The notes under the pieces are model-generated. The model did not search any database, had not been told where the DNA came from, and saw only the letters and a program-made list of their open reading frames with translations. A DNA stretch of 64,000 nucleotides, taken from contig CM042090.1 in NCBI GenBank assembly GCA_023512835.1, positions 20,868,356 to 20,932,355 of the forward strand, written 5' to 3'. This document shows, in pieces, positions 26,461 to 38,900 of the stretch. Origin of the DNA: Taxillus chinensis (taxonomy: Eukaryota > Streptophyta > Magnoliopsida > Santalales > Loranthaceae). A program made the position numbers and the translations under genes. Each line of letters begins with the position of its first letter. The stretch's first letter is position 1.

Positions 26461-28592
26461 ACATTACTCAAGAGCACACCGAATTGTTTTCTTAAAATTT
26501 TTATATTTAAATTATTATTTTTATATATAAATATACAAAAATTTTAAATTACTTTTTATATTATTAAAATAATATTTTTTATAATTTAATATAAAATAAA
26601 AATAAATATTATAAGAAACGAAGAAAATTTTTATATATAATTTAATAATTATATAAAATAAATAATATTTTATAAAATATATTAAAAAATACTATATAAA
26701 TTTCTTAAAAAAAAGTTAAATATCACGTGAATATTCAAAAAAATGCTATTATAGGAAGTATATAAGAAATCCAATTATCTTTAAAATGCTAATAATAATA
26801 ATAATAATAATAATAATAGCAAAGTTAGACTTCTCTTTAGTGGACGGAGGCAGTGACCTCACGAGTCACGAGGTTGGGTTTTCAATCACAGTTGCAGCTA
26901 GATGGTGGGGTAGAGCTGGAATTTTCAAAAATTAAAATTAAAATTAAAAGAATGTAATTATAATTAATAATTTTATTCAAATATAATTCAGGGCAGGCCT
27001 CCACAGACCACAGTCCATACCATAACGCTCATTTAAATTTTGGATATGTAAACAAAATAAACGGTGAAGTGTTAGATAATGTATAAAATCAAAATTGATA
27101 ACAAATGAATGTGCAGATCATGTACGGCTGCAGTTCTAGGCGTGCCACGTGGGAACTAACTGTCTTACAGCGACGATTTCAGAATTTTTTTTGTCCTTGA
27201 AAAGGGTTGAACTGAGTGGTATTAAAAAAATACATGGTGGAAAATAATAGTATTTATTCAAAAAAAAAAGTTATAACTTATACAGATCGTAAGGCTCCCA
27301 AAATATTAAATAGACTCATATATCGTTTTTAATTTCATACGAAGAAATTATAATAATATATATATATATATAATAATTTTTGATAATATTCAAATAATGA
27401 TTTTAAAATATTAATTTAACATTACATTTATATTCTAATAATATTATTTAAATATTATACTTATATTTAAAATTGTTTAAAATTATTTTATTTAAATAAC
27501 ATTATTTAAATATTTCATTAATGTTATAATATTACTATACAAACATTTCTTTATTTTTTTATAAAAAATAATTTAGTCATTTTATATTGGTTGTGTTTAG
27601 TATTTTAGAGCTCCTATGTTGAAAAACAGAGGTAAGAAAAGATTGATTTTCTATGTATTTTTAAAATAGAAAAAACATGTAAATGGTGGGGATCAGCTTG
27701 GGTCACAAATCACGTTTCCAACCTCAATCCCCAATTCCCAAACAGATGTGGGGTTTATTTAATGAAATCGCGTTTAAGTAGATTTCTCAATCTCATTACC
27801 ATCATCGGTAAAAATCAACTCGTTACCCACCCACTATATATATATACAGGGAAGAGTGACAAAGTATACTCCAGTCTCCACACACACTAAGATCACGGTT
27901 CTGCAAATTTTAAGGCTGATAGATCCTCAAGCAGTTGTCAATAGTCCAACTCAAATCCATTGGGCAGTTTAGCAGTTTCCGTGTTATAACTTCATACAAA
28001 AACCTTCACCCCTAAATTTGTCCACATTAGGCGAAGTCGTCAGGACGAGTTGTTGGCAACCCCTTTTATCTTATCTGCAACACGAACCAGCATGACACAC
28101 TTTCATTAATTCTCCTTCAAAGCATATGAAGTGATACTATTATTTGTGGCCATTAATAAATTTCAGAAAACATAAGTCCATTTCTGGGATCGTGAAAACA
28201 TTCTCTAAAAGACAAATGGGCAAATTGATAGTAGCATGAAAAATGATGTGTGACAGATGAGCTGCATCCCGACATCCAAACTTGATTTGCGTGGCTAACC
28301 ATCATCAATCATGGCAGGAAAAGACGAAAAAGTGAGCGGGGAGATAGGGAGGGAAGAGGAGATTGGAGATGGAAAGGGGCCACATTTTCTGTAGGTTCAT
28401 CTACCCCATTTTTCAATGTCAGAAGCCCTCAGGAAAGGGGACCACATAGATCCAGACAACGACAACAATTCATGTTGCGTATATATTATTGGCGTCGCCC
28501 ACTTTCTCTTTGTCACATTTGGTTTGAGTAGAGAAAGTAAACCTTGGGAAAAGAGGTCAAACCACCAAGCAAAGAACATTTGTGGTCACATA

Positions 28593-28594
<2 letters not shown>

Positions 28595-28639
<45 letters not shown>
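28595..28639. repeat. (AT)n microsatellite
   Basis: About 22 AT units in intergenic DNA. Confidence 0.85.
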
Positions 28640-28642
<3 letters not shown>

Positions 28643-29463
28643 ATAACGCAGAAACACAGAGAAGGGCATCCTATGGCTCAAGAGAGCATGAGACTTCAAG
28701 AAACAAGGTTTCAACTTGCGTTTATTACATTATTAAAAATGGAGAAATACAGCAAGGCATGAATTATGATAAGAGAAGGAGGTGGAGGTGGGGGTGGGGG
28801 TGTAAATTTAACTATAATGCCCTCGAATACTAGGTAACCTATTGGCAACAAATTTGAAAATGGTTTTATGTATGAGGGGAATTCACATTATAATCATTAA
28901 TACTGTCTAAAACCTAACAAGAATGTTTCCTTCAGAAAACTAGTTAAAAGTATTACATTATGAGAAGAATGCCTCATTGGCTCATCCTCATGTGCACCCT
29001 TTTTTAGCCAAACACACCTTTAAGGTCCCCAATCTATATCATAAGCCTGGAGGACAGATAAAGAGATCTCATCACCAGGCAAGGCCCAAGAACAACTTTA
29101 AAATACATAAGGAATCCCTGCCCCTCAAAATCCTATGCGAAAAGAAGAGTAAAACGGGCCAAAGAGGGGAAAGCTTGTTTACACAACGCATTTAAAATTT
29201 AGTAAAACCAAACTATGTATTGATGGCATGCACAGATATCTATCAAACATAAAAATTCCTCCATTTAACTCTTCTAAAGTTTTATGTTCTCTTCTTTTTT
29301 CCTTATTTTTGGCCTATTCCAACTCGCTTGTCTAAGCCTACATACTCGTTAAGGAGTGGGTGCATATCCATTCCGATTTCAGATTTACAATGAAATAACA
29401 ATTTTACAGCACAAAGGATAGTCTTAAGATAATAAAGGCCAACTTCTATATCTGCGTGCTTAC

Positions 29464-31066
29464 TTACTTTGAGTTGTCTGTTAGAGTCACCATAGATTTG
29501 AGTAAACTTGGTGAGATCTTATCAGCAAGAAGGCCTTTTTCTGAAATCCACAGTGATTTTTCCTTTACAACGCTTTGCAGTTTATTTGCGTTAAAGTCAA
29601 GTTGTACTTGATCTGCAACACCACAAAGACATCCATTCAAAACAAGCATATGGGATATACATACATTCAAAACATGTATATTTATGTGTGTTTATTTTAA
29701 GTTAGCATCCAGGAAAGATCATTAAAAAACTAAGACACCATTCTCTCATTCTGTCCACAAATTATTATAGTTTATCTGCTGATTACTTCAAACAATATCA
29801 ACAGGGAGAAACAAAAAAAAAGGGGGGGGGGGGGGGGGCAGCAACAAAAACACTAACATTAACAGGAAGAAAAGGTTTAGATATTCAATCAAAGTAATAT
29901 CAAGCCCCCCTAAAAATGTAGACTGCATGTATACACTCCTACTGAAATGGAAACTTTGCATCTTAAACCAGAAGCAGAACAATAACCTGTTGAAACCCTC
30001 AAGTAGGGTGGTTCAAATTGTTGACACTTTTTTTTATCAATACATAAATGCCTGACCACTCAAAAAAATTAACAGAAAACGAAAAAGAAAGAACATCCTA
30101 TCTTTGGGAAAACATAAACTCTACTCAAAGTAAAAATACAGCACAATAAAATTTAATCTAGCAAAACTTAGCCAGTCAAATATAACATACATATGAATAT
30201 AAAGAAATATAAATTTTTGGGAAAAAATATATGCAACTCAACAAATAATATTTCCGCGTATCCAATCTATACAAAAACTGATTTCAATAAAATGCAGAGA
30301 ACAAACAAACCTTTCTCCAGTACGGAATGAGAAGCATGAAATGGAATCCTGGCAAAAACATCAGTCCCAGGAAACATAAACCACGTTTTCTCCTTTGAGT
30401 CATGGTTGCCACATGTTGCACACACCTCCTTCACCAAAGATGTCCCCTCAACTTCCTTCATTAATTCCTCAAAAGCTGATAAAGGTACACTTGTTTTTGT
30501 CGTTTTAGCCCTCCTCCTTAATGCTGTAAGTGCCTCCCTATTACCATTCCTCAATCTATCGTTTTCAACTAGCTGTATTTGCAACCAAAAGAAAAAAAAA
30601 AACTGAGACAATTTACACCCTTAAAGTGATATGAAAATGAAAATGAATGACCCGCGAATATTGACTTCAATTTTCCCTGGAAATATGTGAGGAATAATCT
30701 GGTCTATTTCATCCCAATTTGTCCTTGGTCTCGAACCCAATTCAATGTCCACTAGCTTAACTGCAGCTTTTCCTCTTTTTTTTTTTAATGATTTTCAATT
30801 TTCAGACTTTCAGTGTATATGAAAGCAGATTAAACTCAACAACAAGACCATTCCAATAAAAAGATGTGATGTCAAGTGTCAAGTGTGAGTGATTCAATGC
30901 ATATGATAGGAAAGCAAAAGGAAGGAAACTTGAGGATGGTCATCACCTGCTGACGGGCCAGAAGCAGGCTCTCCGCTTCAGTTTCAATCTCAGTCAAAAT
31001 TTGCTTTAACTGCTCCATACCTTCATCCATATGGTCGTGCGTTTGGTGATAATATGTCTCCCACAT
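29464..31066 (-). CDS. Conserved plant protein of unknown function, coiled-coil N-terminus
   Basis: Three coding exons on the minus strand, 31066-30947, 30572-30311 and 29612-29464, give 176 residues. Splice sites are GT-AG and phases agree. The first ATG lies 2 nt into its exon, so a non-coding first exon is expected upstream; a GT-type donor near 31670 fits. The protein starts MWETYYHQTHDHMDEGMEQL. An amphipathic Glu/Leu-rich helix (about 12-50) looks coiled-coil; then comes a basic stretch (RRRAKTTKTS) and a C-terminal region with CATCG and a hydrophobic FMFPGTDVFARIPFH segment. From memory it resembles small uncharacterised plant proteins, but I cannot name a function. The clean splicing and uniform complexity make it a real gene. 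Confidence 0.8.
29812..29838. repeat. A8-10 / G17 homopolymer pair in an intron
   Basis: A run of A directly followed by 17 G, within the second coding intron of the small minus-strand gene. On the sense strand it is a long pyrimidine (C then T) run. Its length may be unreliable in assemblies. Confidence 0.8.
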
Positions 31067-31639
31067 ACCTGAACAGTACATAGTTTAGCTTTAAGACCAA
31101 ACAAAAACCTCAAAAATGCACTAAGAATCATTGAAAAACCTGAAAAAGGCAAGTCAAAGGTCATATTCAGTTGTAAAAGAGAGTTTACACAAACATGAAC
31201 TCGGTAACAGCATTTCAAATTCAGAGAAAAAAATCGAATGACTGTTTTTATTTGTCTTCTTGGTAACGAAACAAAACAAAAACAATCTGCGCTAGGCATT
31301 GAAGTTGAACACTATTTGTAGGATGTTCCCGCATGCGCAGACTCGGGAGTAGTAATGGTATTTCGCTAAATCAATGATTCAATTTAAGTTATGCATACGA
31401 GCTAATTAAGCACGATAAACACAAAAAAAAAAAAAACTAGTTGTTTTAAGGAATTTTATTTGTAGGGTTCGTTAAAAATTTTCGAACAATACGCATAACC
31501 TATTAAACAATTGCGTAAAGAAATTTAGGCAACTAAATTTTAAAACGAAAATCTTAATTTTAAGGAATTGTTCTAGGATTATAGGACACATCGTCGACGG
31601 AGAAGATCAATTAAAACATATTAAACTCGATGGCCGATC

Positions 31640-31860
31640 AAAGATCAATTATAGGACTAACCGTCGACGGAGAAGAAGAAGAAGAAGAAGAAGAAGAAAC
31701 AGAAGCGCACAGCGGAGACGAACAGATTGCTCGGAGAAGGGATGATCCACTGCTCGATAGCCGCTGCTCAATCCACCAAGTAGACCGTCGACCATAGATC
31801 GTCGCTTCCGCCCAAGGAGGTCGCGCGGCACCGGCTCCGCTGATTTATAAGAACACACGA
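31640..31860 (-). other. Probable non-coding first exon and promoter of the small minus-strand gene
   Basis: GC-richer DNA with a GAA-type run (CTT in sense orientation) ending in a possible donor at 31670 (ACG|GTTAGT). The open frame through it is mostly Leu from the CTT repeat and does not join in the right frame with the next exon, so it is better read as 5'UTR. A 30-odd-base stretch around GTCGACGGAGAAG is present twice (near 31572-31610 and 31650-31675). Confidence 0.4.
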
Positions 31861-32959
31861 AGATTTATTTTGTGTATTTATTTATGTTTTATGGAATAAG
31901 AACACATGAAGATTTGCCTTCTAGAGAAATAAAAATATAAAATTGTTTTTAAAAAAATGGCCCTGTTTCCGGTTCGGTATAATTAATTTTTAAAATATAA
32001 TTATTTTAAAAAAATTATAAATATGTTGTGCGACTCATACTGAAAAACACCCTCATTATTTATTTTTTTCTCTTCTTAAAAGTATAACAAATTCATATGT
32101 TGAAAATAAACCGAATAAATTTAAAATATACAATTTTAAAATAAATTTGGTTTATTTAAATTAAAATTTAAGAATTTAATACATTATGATTAATAGGTTT
32201 AAGCAAGACATTTATACAGGTAAATGCATATTTGAAATTAAACATTTACTTTCAAATATTTATAAAAATTCTTTATAATAGATGTTACTTTTAAGTAGTC
32301 ACGAGAAAACAAAATATTATTTAAAAAATAAAAAAAATGAAAAGTACGAATTAAAAAAAACATACAATTTTAAACATTATAAAAATAATTTCATATTCAT
32401 ATTCCAATTCATTAAAAATGTTACTGAGATTAATTAAATTACTTTTGTTAGTCTGCCAATTAATTGTATTACTTTCTAACAAATAACATTTTTATGAAAT
32501 TTATTAAACTAAATTGTTCAAATGAAATACTTCGAAAATGAATAATTATTAATCAAACAGTTTAGCCTTATTTTTTTCTTTATTAAATTAATTTATTTTT
32601 TACGAAATATTAGAACATATTCATGTATCAGTTTATTAGAGGTGAGGCAAATCTAAGAGGGAGCCGATACACATTTGCCGCTTGAAAATTTTATGATTTT
32701 CAAATCCAAATTAAACAGCAATATAATTTGTCAGGACTTCATGAGCATATCTATATGGGGGGGAAAATAAATTTTACATCCAATTAATTTTATGGGGAAA
32801 AATAATACAGTTCAGACTGGCATATAATTGCAAAAGGCTAACTTCCCTCAAAAGGGGGGAAACACTATACGACGTAACAGTTTAGAATAGGGGGTACTCA
32901 ACAAATATCGCGGAGGAAAAAAAAATATGTTGTGCGACTCATAATGCAAAACATCAATT
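31861..32959. other. AT-rich intergenic region
   Basis: About 1.1 kb between the small gene's upstream region and the EF-G stop codon. It includes the EF-G 3'UTR at the right end. No gene or bounded repeat was seen. Confidence 0.5.
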
Positions 32960-35900
32960 TTATTTTCCTTCCTTGGTGGCAGTGTAAGTGTTGACCAATT
33001 GCGTTTGCAGATCATTGGAGACCTGCATGTGTTCCTTGTATTCCATTGTGAATTCACCCTTCCCCTGTGCATAATAGAGAAGAAGGATCAACAACTTCCC
33101 CTTTGCAGATCAAGTCATAATAATCTTACAATACATAAGTAACAGCATTTTGCTTGCACCTGTGTCATTGATCGAAGAGCAGTTGAATATCCAAACATGT
33201 TGTTCAGAGGTACCTGCAAGACCAAACCAGCGAGAACACAAATTAGACCTTCAATGTTGTTGAAGCTGGAATTTCGGCCATCCCTGATGTTGTCAAATTT
33301 CCTTTCAATCCTAGGGAAAATGCTCTAAAAACAAATATAGCAAGAGTCAAAAAAGCGGAACAGAAATGCCTTCAGGCATAATGATATGCACAGCTAAGAA
33401 GCAATAGCACATCAGATTCCGGTTGAATTCGAATGTAGTCATGGTATCAAATGACCTTGTCACATTTAAATACCAGAAAATTATCCAGAGAATAGGCACA
33501 TCCAAACTAATATAATAGGTCATCTATTACATGCCTAAAGAAACAAACACCCACACAAGTTTTAATAGGTGAGAAATTCATCTATGCAACTTGCAACCAT
33601 ATGTTAATAAGATTGTGCTCTGAATATCCCTTTGGAAAATAGGATCATGTATTATCTCATTTATTTTGTTCAGCAACCTCAACAAAAATTGGATCACCCA
33701 GGAGAGGTCTAGCAGAGGTATCAAGTAAAACTAATATTATCACAAAAATAAATAAAAGACGGGGGAAAAAGGCTTACATAGGCAGTAATTACACAGTCAT
33801 CCCCCTCCTGATCGGTTCCAACGATCATACCTTTTCTCCTACATTATCACACAAGTGACCATTTTCAATCATTAGAAATAAAAATGAAACATTAATAAAA
33901 TTCTACTATAGAGAAGAGACCGCAGCACTCACTTGTTGATATCACCAGAAACTGTTCCCTGGAATTCTGTCGGGGCTCTCAACTCCACTGTCATAACAGG
34001 TTCCATTATAACAGGTTTGGCTGCTGTGTAGCACTGTTCCATGAAGTTCTAACGTTAATTTTCACAGGGATTAAAGGGTACCTCATGCATTGAGGAAAAA
34101 CACAAAGGAATGAGTGGCATTTTTGTAATTACGTGAAAATGAAGGAATATTTATTTAGCTCCAAATTATCAGTGAATTATGAAAGTTCCACTTGTCCCTT
34201 TCTCTTAGTTTTTTTGTGCATGCAACAAATGCTGTTGCGGGGTAGCCTGTCTCTTGAAAAATACATAACACAAAGAAGCCCTTAAAAGCCTCAAAAGATG
34301 TGAACAGCCTCGTTGAAGGAAGTTTTATCCTTAGATTGAACACATGAAGGAAAAAAACACAAGTAATGAGCAGCATTTTTGTGCTAAAGTGAAAATGAAG
34401 GAATATTAATTTATCTCCAATTTCTTAATGAATTACAAAATTTCACTCATCCAATGCCCCTTTTTGCTCATGCAATAAATTGTTACCCTACAATCTGAGG
34501 TACCCAGCAAAGTTTGCAGGGTAGCCTGTCTCGTAAAAAGTATATAGTACGCAAAAGTCCTTAAAAGACTCAAAAGATGTGAATAGCTTCATGAGAGAAA
34601 CTTCTATCCTATATTGAACATAAGAGAAGGACCTGTCTGAAAGCATAGATTGTAGCTAGCTTGAATGCAAGTTCACTAGAATCCACGGCATGGGATGCAC
34701 CATCCATCAATACAAAACGGACATTTTCAACTGGATGCCCAATCAATGAACCCCTGTAAGTGTAAAAAACGGATCCTTTCAGATCATTAAGTTGATAAAA
34801 GTATTATATTTATAATTATCATAGTAAGACAGAATAAAAAGAAATGTACATACATACATATGCATGCATGTCTACATGTGTGGGTAGTGCATTTCAAAAT
34901 CCATGAACTTACGAATTGGTTGCTTCTTTAAAACCTTTCTCAATTGCTGGGATAAAACCTGATGGTATAGCTTGTCCGATCATCATGCTTTCAAACTCAA
35001 TCTTAACTGGGGAATCCTTTGGAATCGGTTCAATATACCTATCAATGAGAAGTTTGTAACACATTAATATCTTATGTATAGTTAGAATTCGAAAAGTCCA
35101 GGAGCAGTCTAGTGTATATAAAACTATGTAAGTTTCACTATAAACTTGCCCCCACATATTTTTAGTGTTTTTAGCGCCATGAGAGAGAGAGAGCCATCCA
35201 TGCACATGAAAGATGGCACATGATGAAGTTCGAGTGTTTGTGGGAGTTCAAATTTGTTTAAGAACGACTTCAGAAAACGAAGTGTTTGGAGGAGTTTACT
35301 TTTGTTATTTTTGAGATGCATACAAGCTTGTTTCTGTAGAAACAAAATCCCCCAAACACCCTCATTGTATCCTTCGTCAACAAGAAACCTAAGATAGACT
35401 TCGTGGACAGAATAAAATAAGTGAACTAAATTAATCCTTCGGTTTGGCGAACATGTGAGATTTCCTGTTTTTTTCTTATGTGTTTCGTTATAGTGTACTA
35501 CAGGTACTAAAACAATGCTTCCAAAATTTGACAGATTATAGAAAAAGATATAACTTATTTTTATCATAATAGTAAAAGATATAACCTAATTATATGAATA
35601 AGGTGGAAAATTCAGCACAAGTTACTTTAGATGACTACAGTGACAAGAGTAATGACAGATTTTATGGAGATTATGGTCAAGAAGGAGAAAGATTTATATG
35701 AGCATTTGGACTCCAAAGAGTAAGAAAAAGACATCTATAGAATTACTTGAATGAGAGAGAATAAGACTAGAAATTTAGGTCTTGTGAAATGTATTAGGAC
35801 CGCAATCACAAGATTTTAATAAAAGATACTAATATAAAATAAATGTGCAAGGAATATTTTGATCGGCTCTTCAATGACACCGTGTTTAGAATCTTAGAGA

Positions 35901-38900
35901 TGTAAATATAATGGCAAAAGAATTAAATCATAACTTCCTATGTCGAATAAGGTCAAATGAAATTAAAGAGGCCTAGCGCCATATGAAATATTAGAAAAAT
36001 AATAGGCCTAAATGTGATTTCTATTGAGATTTGAAAATATTTTGATGAGTTTGGAATTCATGATTAACAAAATTATTTAACAAGATTTAACAAAATAATA
36101 AAGGAGAAAGAATATATTGATGCTTTTATATAAAAAGAAAAGTGACATACAAATTACTCAAATTATAAATGAATAAAATTGATAAAACATACTATGAAGT
36201 TATGAAACAGGATTATTGAATATCATTTAGGAGTAAGATAGTGGAAAACCAATTTGATTTCATATCTAAAAGACCTACCGAGAAAACTAAAAATTTAGAG
36301 TAGGCAAAGAAGGATTTACATATGATCTTCAAAAATTTAGAAAAAGCATATTTTTTCATTGGCTTTGAAAAAATTTGTATCTAACAAATATGTGAGTTTA
36401 ATAAAGAATATATATATATGCTAGAGTTGTAACCAATGTTAAAAAAGGTAATGAATGAACGAATGAGTTTTCTATCACAATAAAGGTACATTAAGATCAA
36501 CCTCGAGTCTTTTACTCCTAGCAATAGTTTTGGTCCTTTTGGATGAAATAACTAAAAATATTAATGAGGTTAAATCATAGTATATGTTGTTCGTTGACGA
36601 TATTATGTTAATCAATTTCTTACCTATAAAAAAAATATTATGTTAATCAATGAAACCAAATAAGAGATAAACTAAAAATTAGACTTACGGCGACAAACTC
36701 TAAAGGCTCAGGGTTTTTGATCAAGTATATCAAAGATTAAATATATAAAATGTAAGTTTCAAAAATAAGAAAATAACAAAGCAAAGTGATATTACACTTG
36801 ATGACCAATAGATACCAGTCACATAATATTTTAAGTACCTAAAGTCGATAATTCAATGAAACGGAAAGCTTGATAGTGATATCAACCATAGGATTAAAGA
36901 TAGATGACCTAATAAGATAAGTGCGACGAGAGTTTTATATTACCAGAATATGCCACTATATTTAAAATAAAGTTTTAAATGATAGCTGTTAGACCTTCTT
37001 TGTCATATGAAACTTAGTATTAGACTAACATGAAACAAGATAATACTACGATGGATAAAATTCAAGATAAGGATATTTATTGTGTTGTTGGAAAAACTCT
37101 GATCATAGATAAAATCGCTTACGTTGATTTAATCATTTAAGACATAGACCAATGGGTACACCTGTTAGGAGGGTGAAGCATATTAACATTATACGAGATA
37201 GAAAATTGAGAAGGAGACCAAAAATGACTTTGGTGGATGCAATAATAAAATATTTAAAATTACTAGATTTAAAAGAAATATAATGATGAATAAGAATATT
37301 TGAAAGAGAAAAATTCGTATTTTCAATCCAATATAAGCTTTTTGTCATCAGTCATATAACCAGTCTCATTTTACTGGAATTTAAGTTTATTGGCTTGGTT
37401 TGATTTAATTTATGGTTAAGAAGAAATTGATAATTATTCAAAGAGTAAATTACTTTTACTAATTAGAATCAATTCAATAATTTATTTATTTATTTTGAAA
37501 AGAAGACTTTTGTAGAATTTCCGAAAATAATAAACCAATGTATATTGTGGTACATGAAATGAATAAAATGGTTTCTTCTATTATCTGAAGTTTCAGTCAG
37601 TTATTGCTACCACTAGTTGCATACAAACCGGGTTAGAAGATATAGAACTCCCGCGCAGAACTTCCCCACATATTACTATTAAAAATGAGTATAATAGATA
37701 TCATTTCAACATGCTTACAAATAAATTAAAAATGTTAATGTTAATTTAAGTAATAGTAGGAAGATGGTACATCCATACATACCCACATACTCTGCCATAT
37801 TGTCCTTGTCCGCCACTTTGCTTTTTATGCAAATAATCAAACTCTGCACGTTGTGTAATAGTTTCTCTAAAATTAACACGGGGCTTTCCAACTGTGGCAG
37901 CAACCTTCTCAGTTGAAGATGAAATGGGAAAAAGGCTTTTACTTCAGTAAAGATTAAAGAATAAATATGTGAGTGGGTGGGTGGGTGTGAGTTTGTGTGT
38001 TTTTCTAGGCGCACAAGATCAGTACGCATTAAAGAGAGAAAAATCAGCAACCTTATATTCCCTTCGTATGCGTTCAACATAGATTTCCAAATGCAGTTCT
38101 CCCATGCCGGATATAATTGTCTGCTCATGAAAGCAATCTAATGGCTTGGTAACTAGAATAGGCATATGCATAATTTTTAAACCCAAAAAAAATGTAGCAG
38201 GGCACCTGTCCACTCTCAGGGTCCAAACCAACACGGAAAGTGGGATCTTCTCTTTGAAAGCGATTCAAAGCTTTTGAAAACTGCCATAATAGAGAATATT
38301 ATAATCAGTGAAGTCAAGAAAATCAAATCTGCATGCCTACAGGTTTGATTAGATTACATACTTGACCTCCCGAATCCTTAGATACAGGTGATACAGCCAA
38401 AGACATCACCGGTTCAGGAACATTCATAGAAGTCATGGTGTATCTAACAGATCCATCAGTGAATGTATCACCTAGTCACAGACATATTTAACATTCTTTT
38501 AGAAATAAAACAAAATATCATAACCATTATGATGGGATCAAACCAATTATTTGTTGTATGTCAATGCTACATACAGGTAAATTGTACCGGTAATTTGCGC
38601 AGAATCATCCCATTGTCATGGATTGATATTAATTTTTTAATAATTTATTTTTCATACCGATCCAACAGCATAAAAAATACTCTGCACAAATTACCTATAC
38701 AATTTACCTGCAATTAGACTTTTCCTTCGTCCTAAAGTATCAGATGCTTGATCATGATGTGTATGGCTTTCATAAATTTACAACAAAACGAGCACAGAAA
38801 TGTAAAATCTTGTCCAACGCAGAATAGAATAGTAGGGACCCGAAGCACAATCGACACCAAACACAGCAACTATTTGCCCAGCATGTGCCGCCTGAATGTC

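Larger units (their letters stand above)
25424..29463. other. Intergenic region upstream of SPL8
   Basis: AT-rich DNA with AAT-type trinucleotide repeats (26022-26042, 26790-26818), a long (AT)n array (28595-28639) and one GC-rich island at about 26050-26460 (separate entry). The right end includes the 3' flank of the small minus-strand gene ending at 29464. No other gene is supported. Confidence 0.45.

Noticed and set aside
25851..26477. 208-residue minus-strand open frame
   Set aside because: No domain, odd Cys/Arg/Ser composition, and the end is encoded by an AAT microsatellite; kept only as a GC-rich island.
31649..31858. Minus-strand Leu/Arg-rich frame upstream of the small gene
   Set aside because: Begins without ATG, is mostly a CTT repeat, and its donor does not join in the frame of the next exon; treated as 5'UTR.
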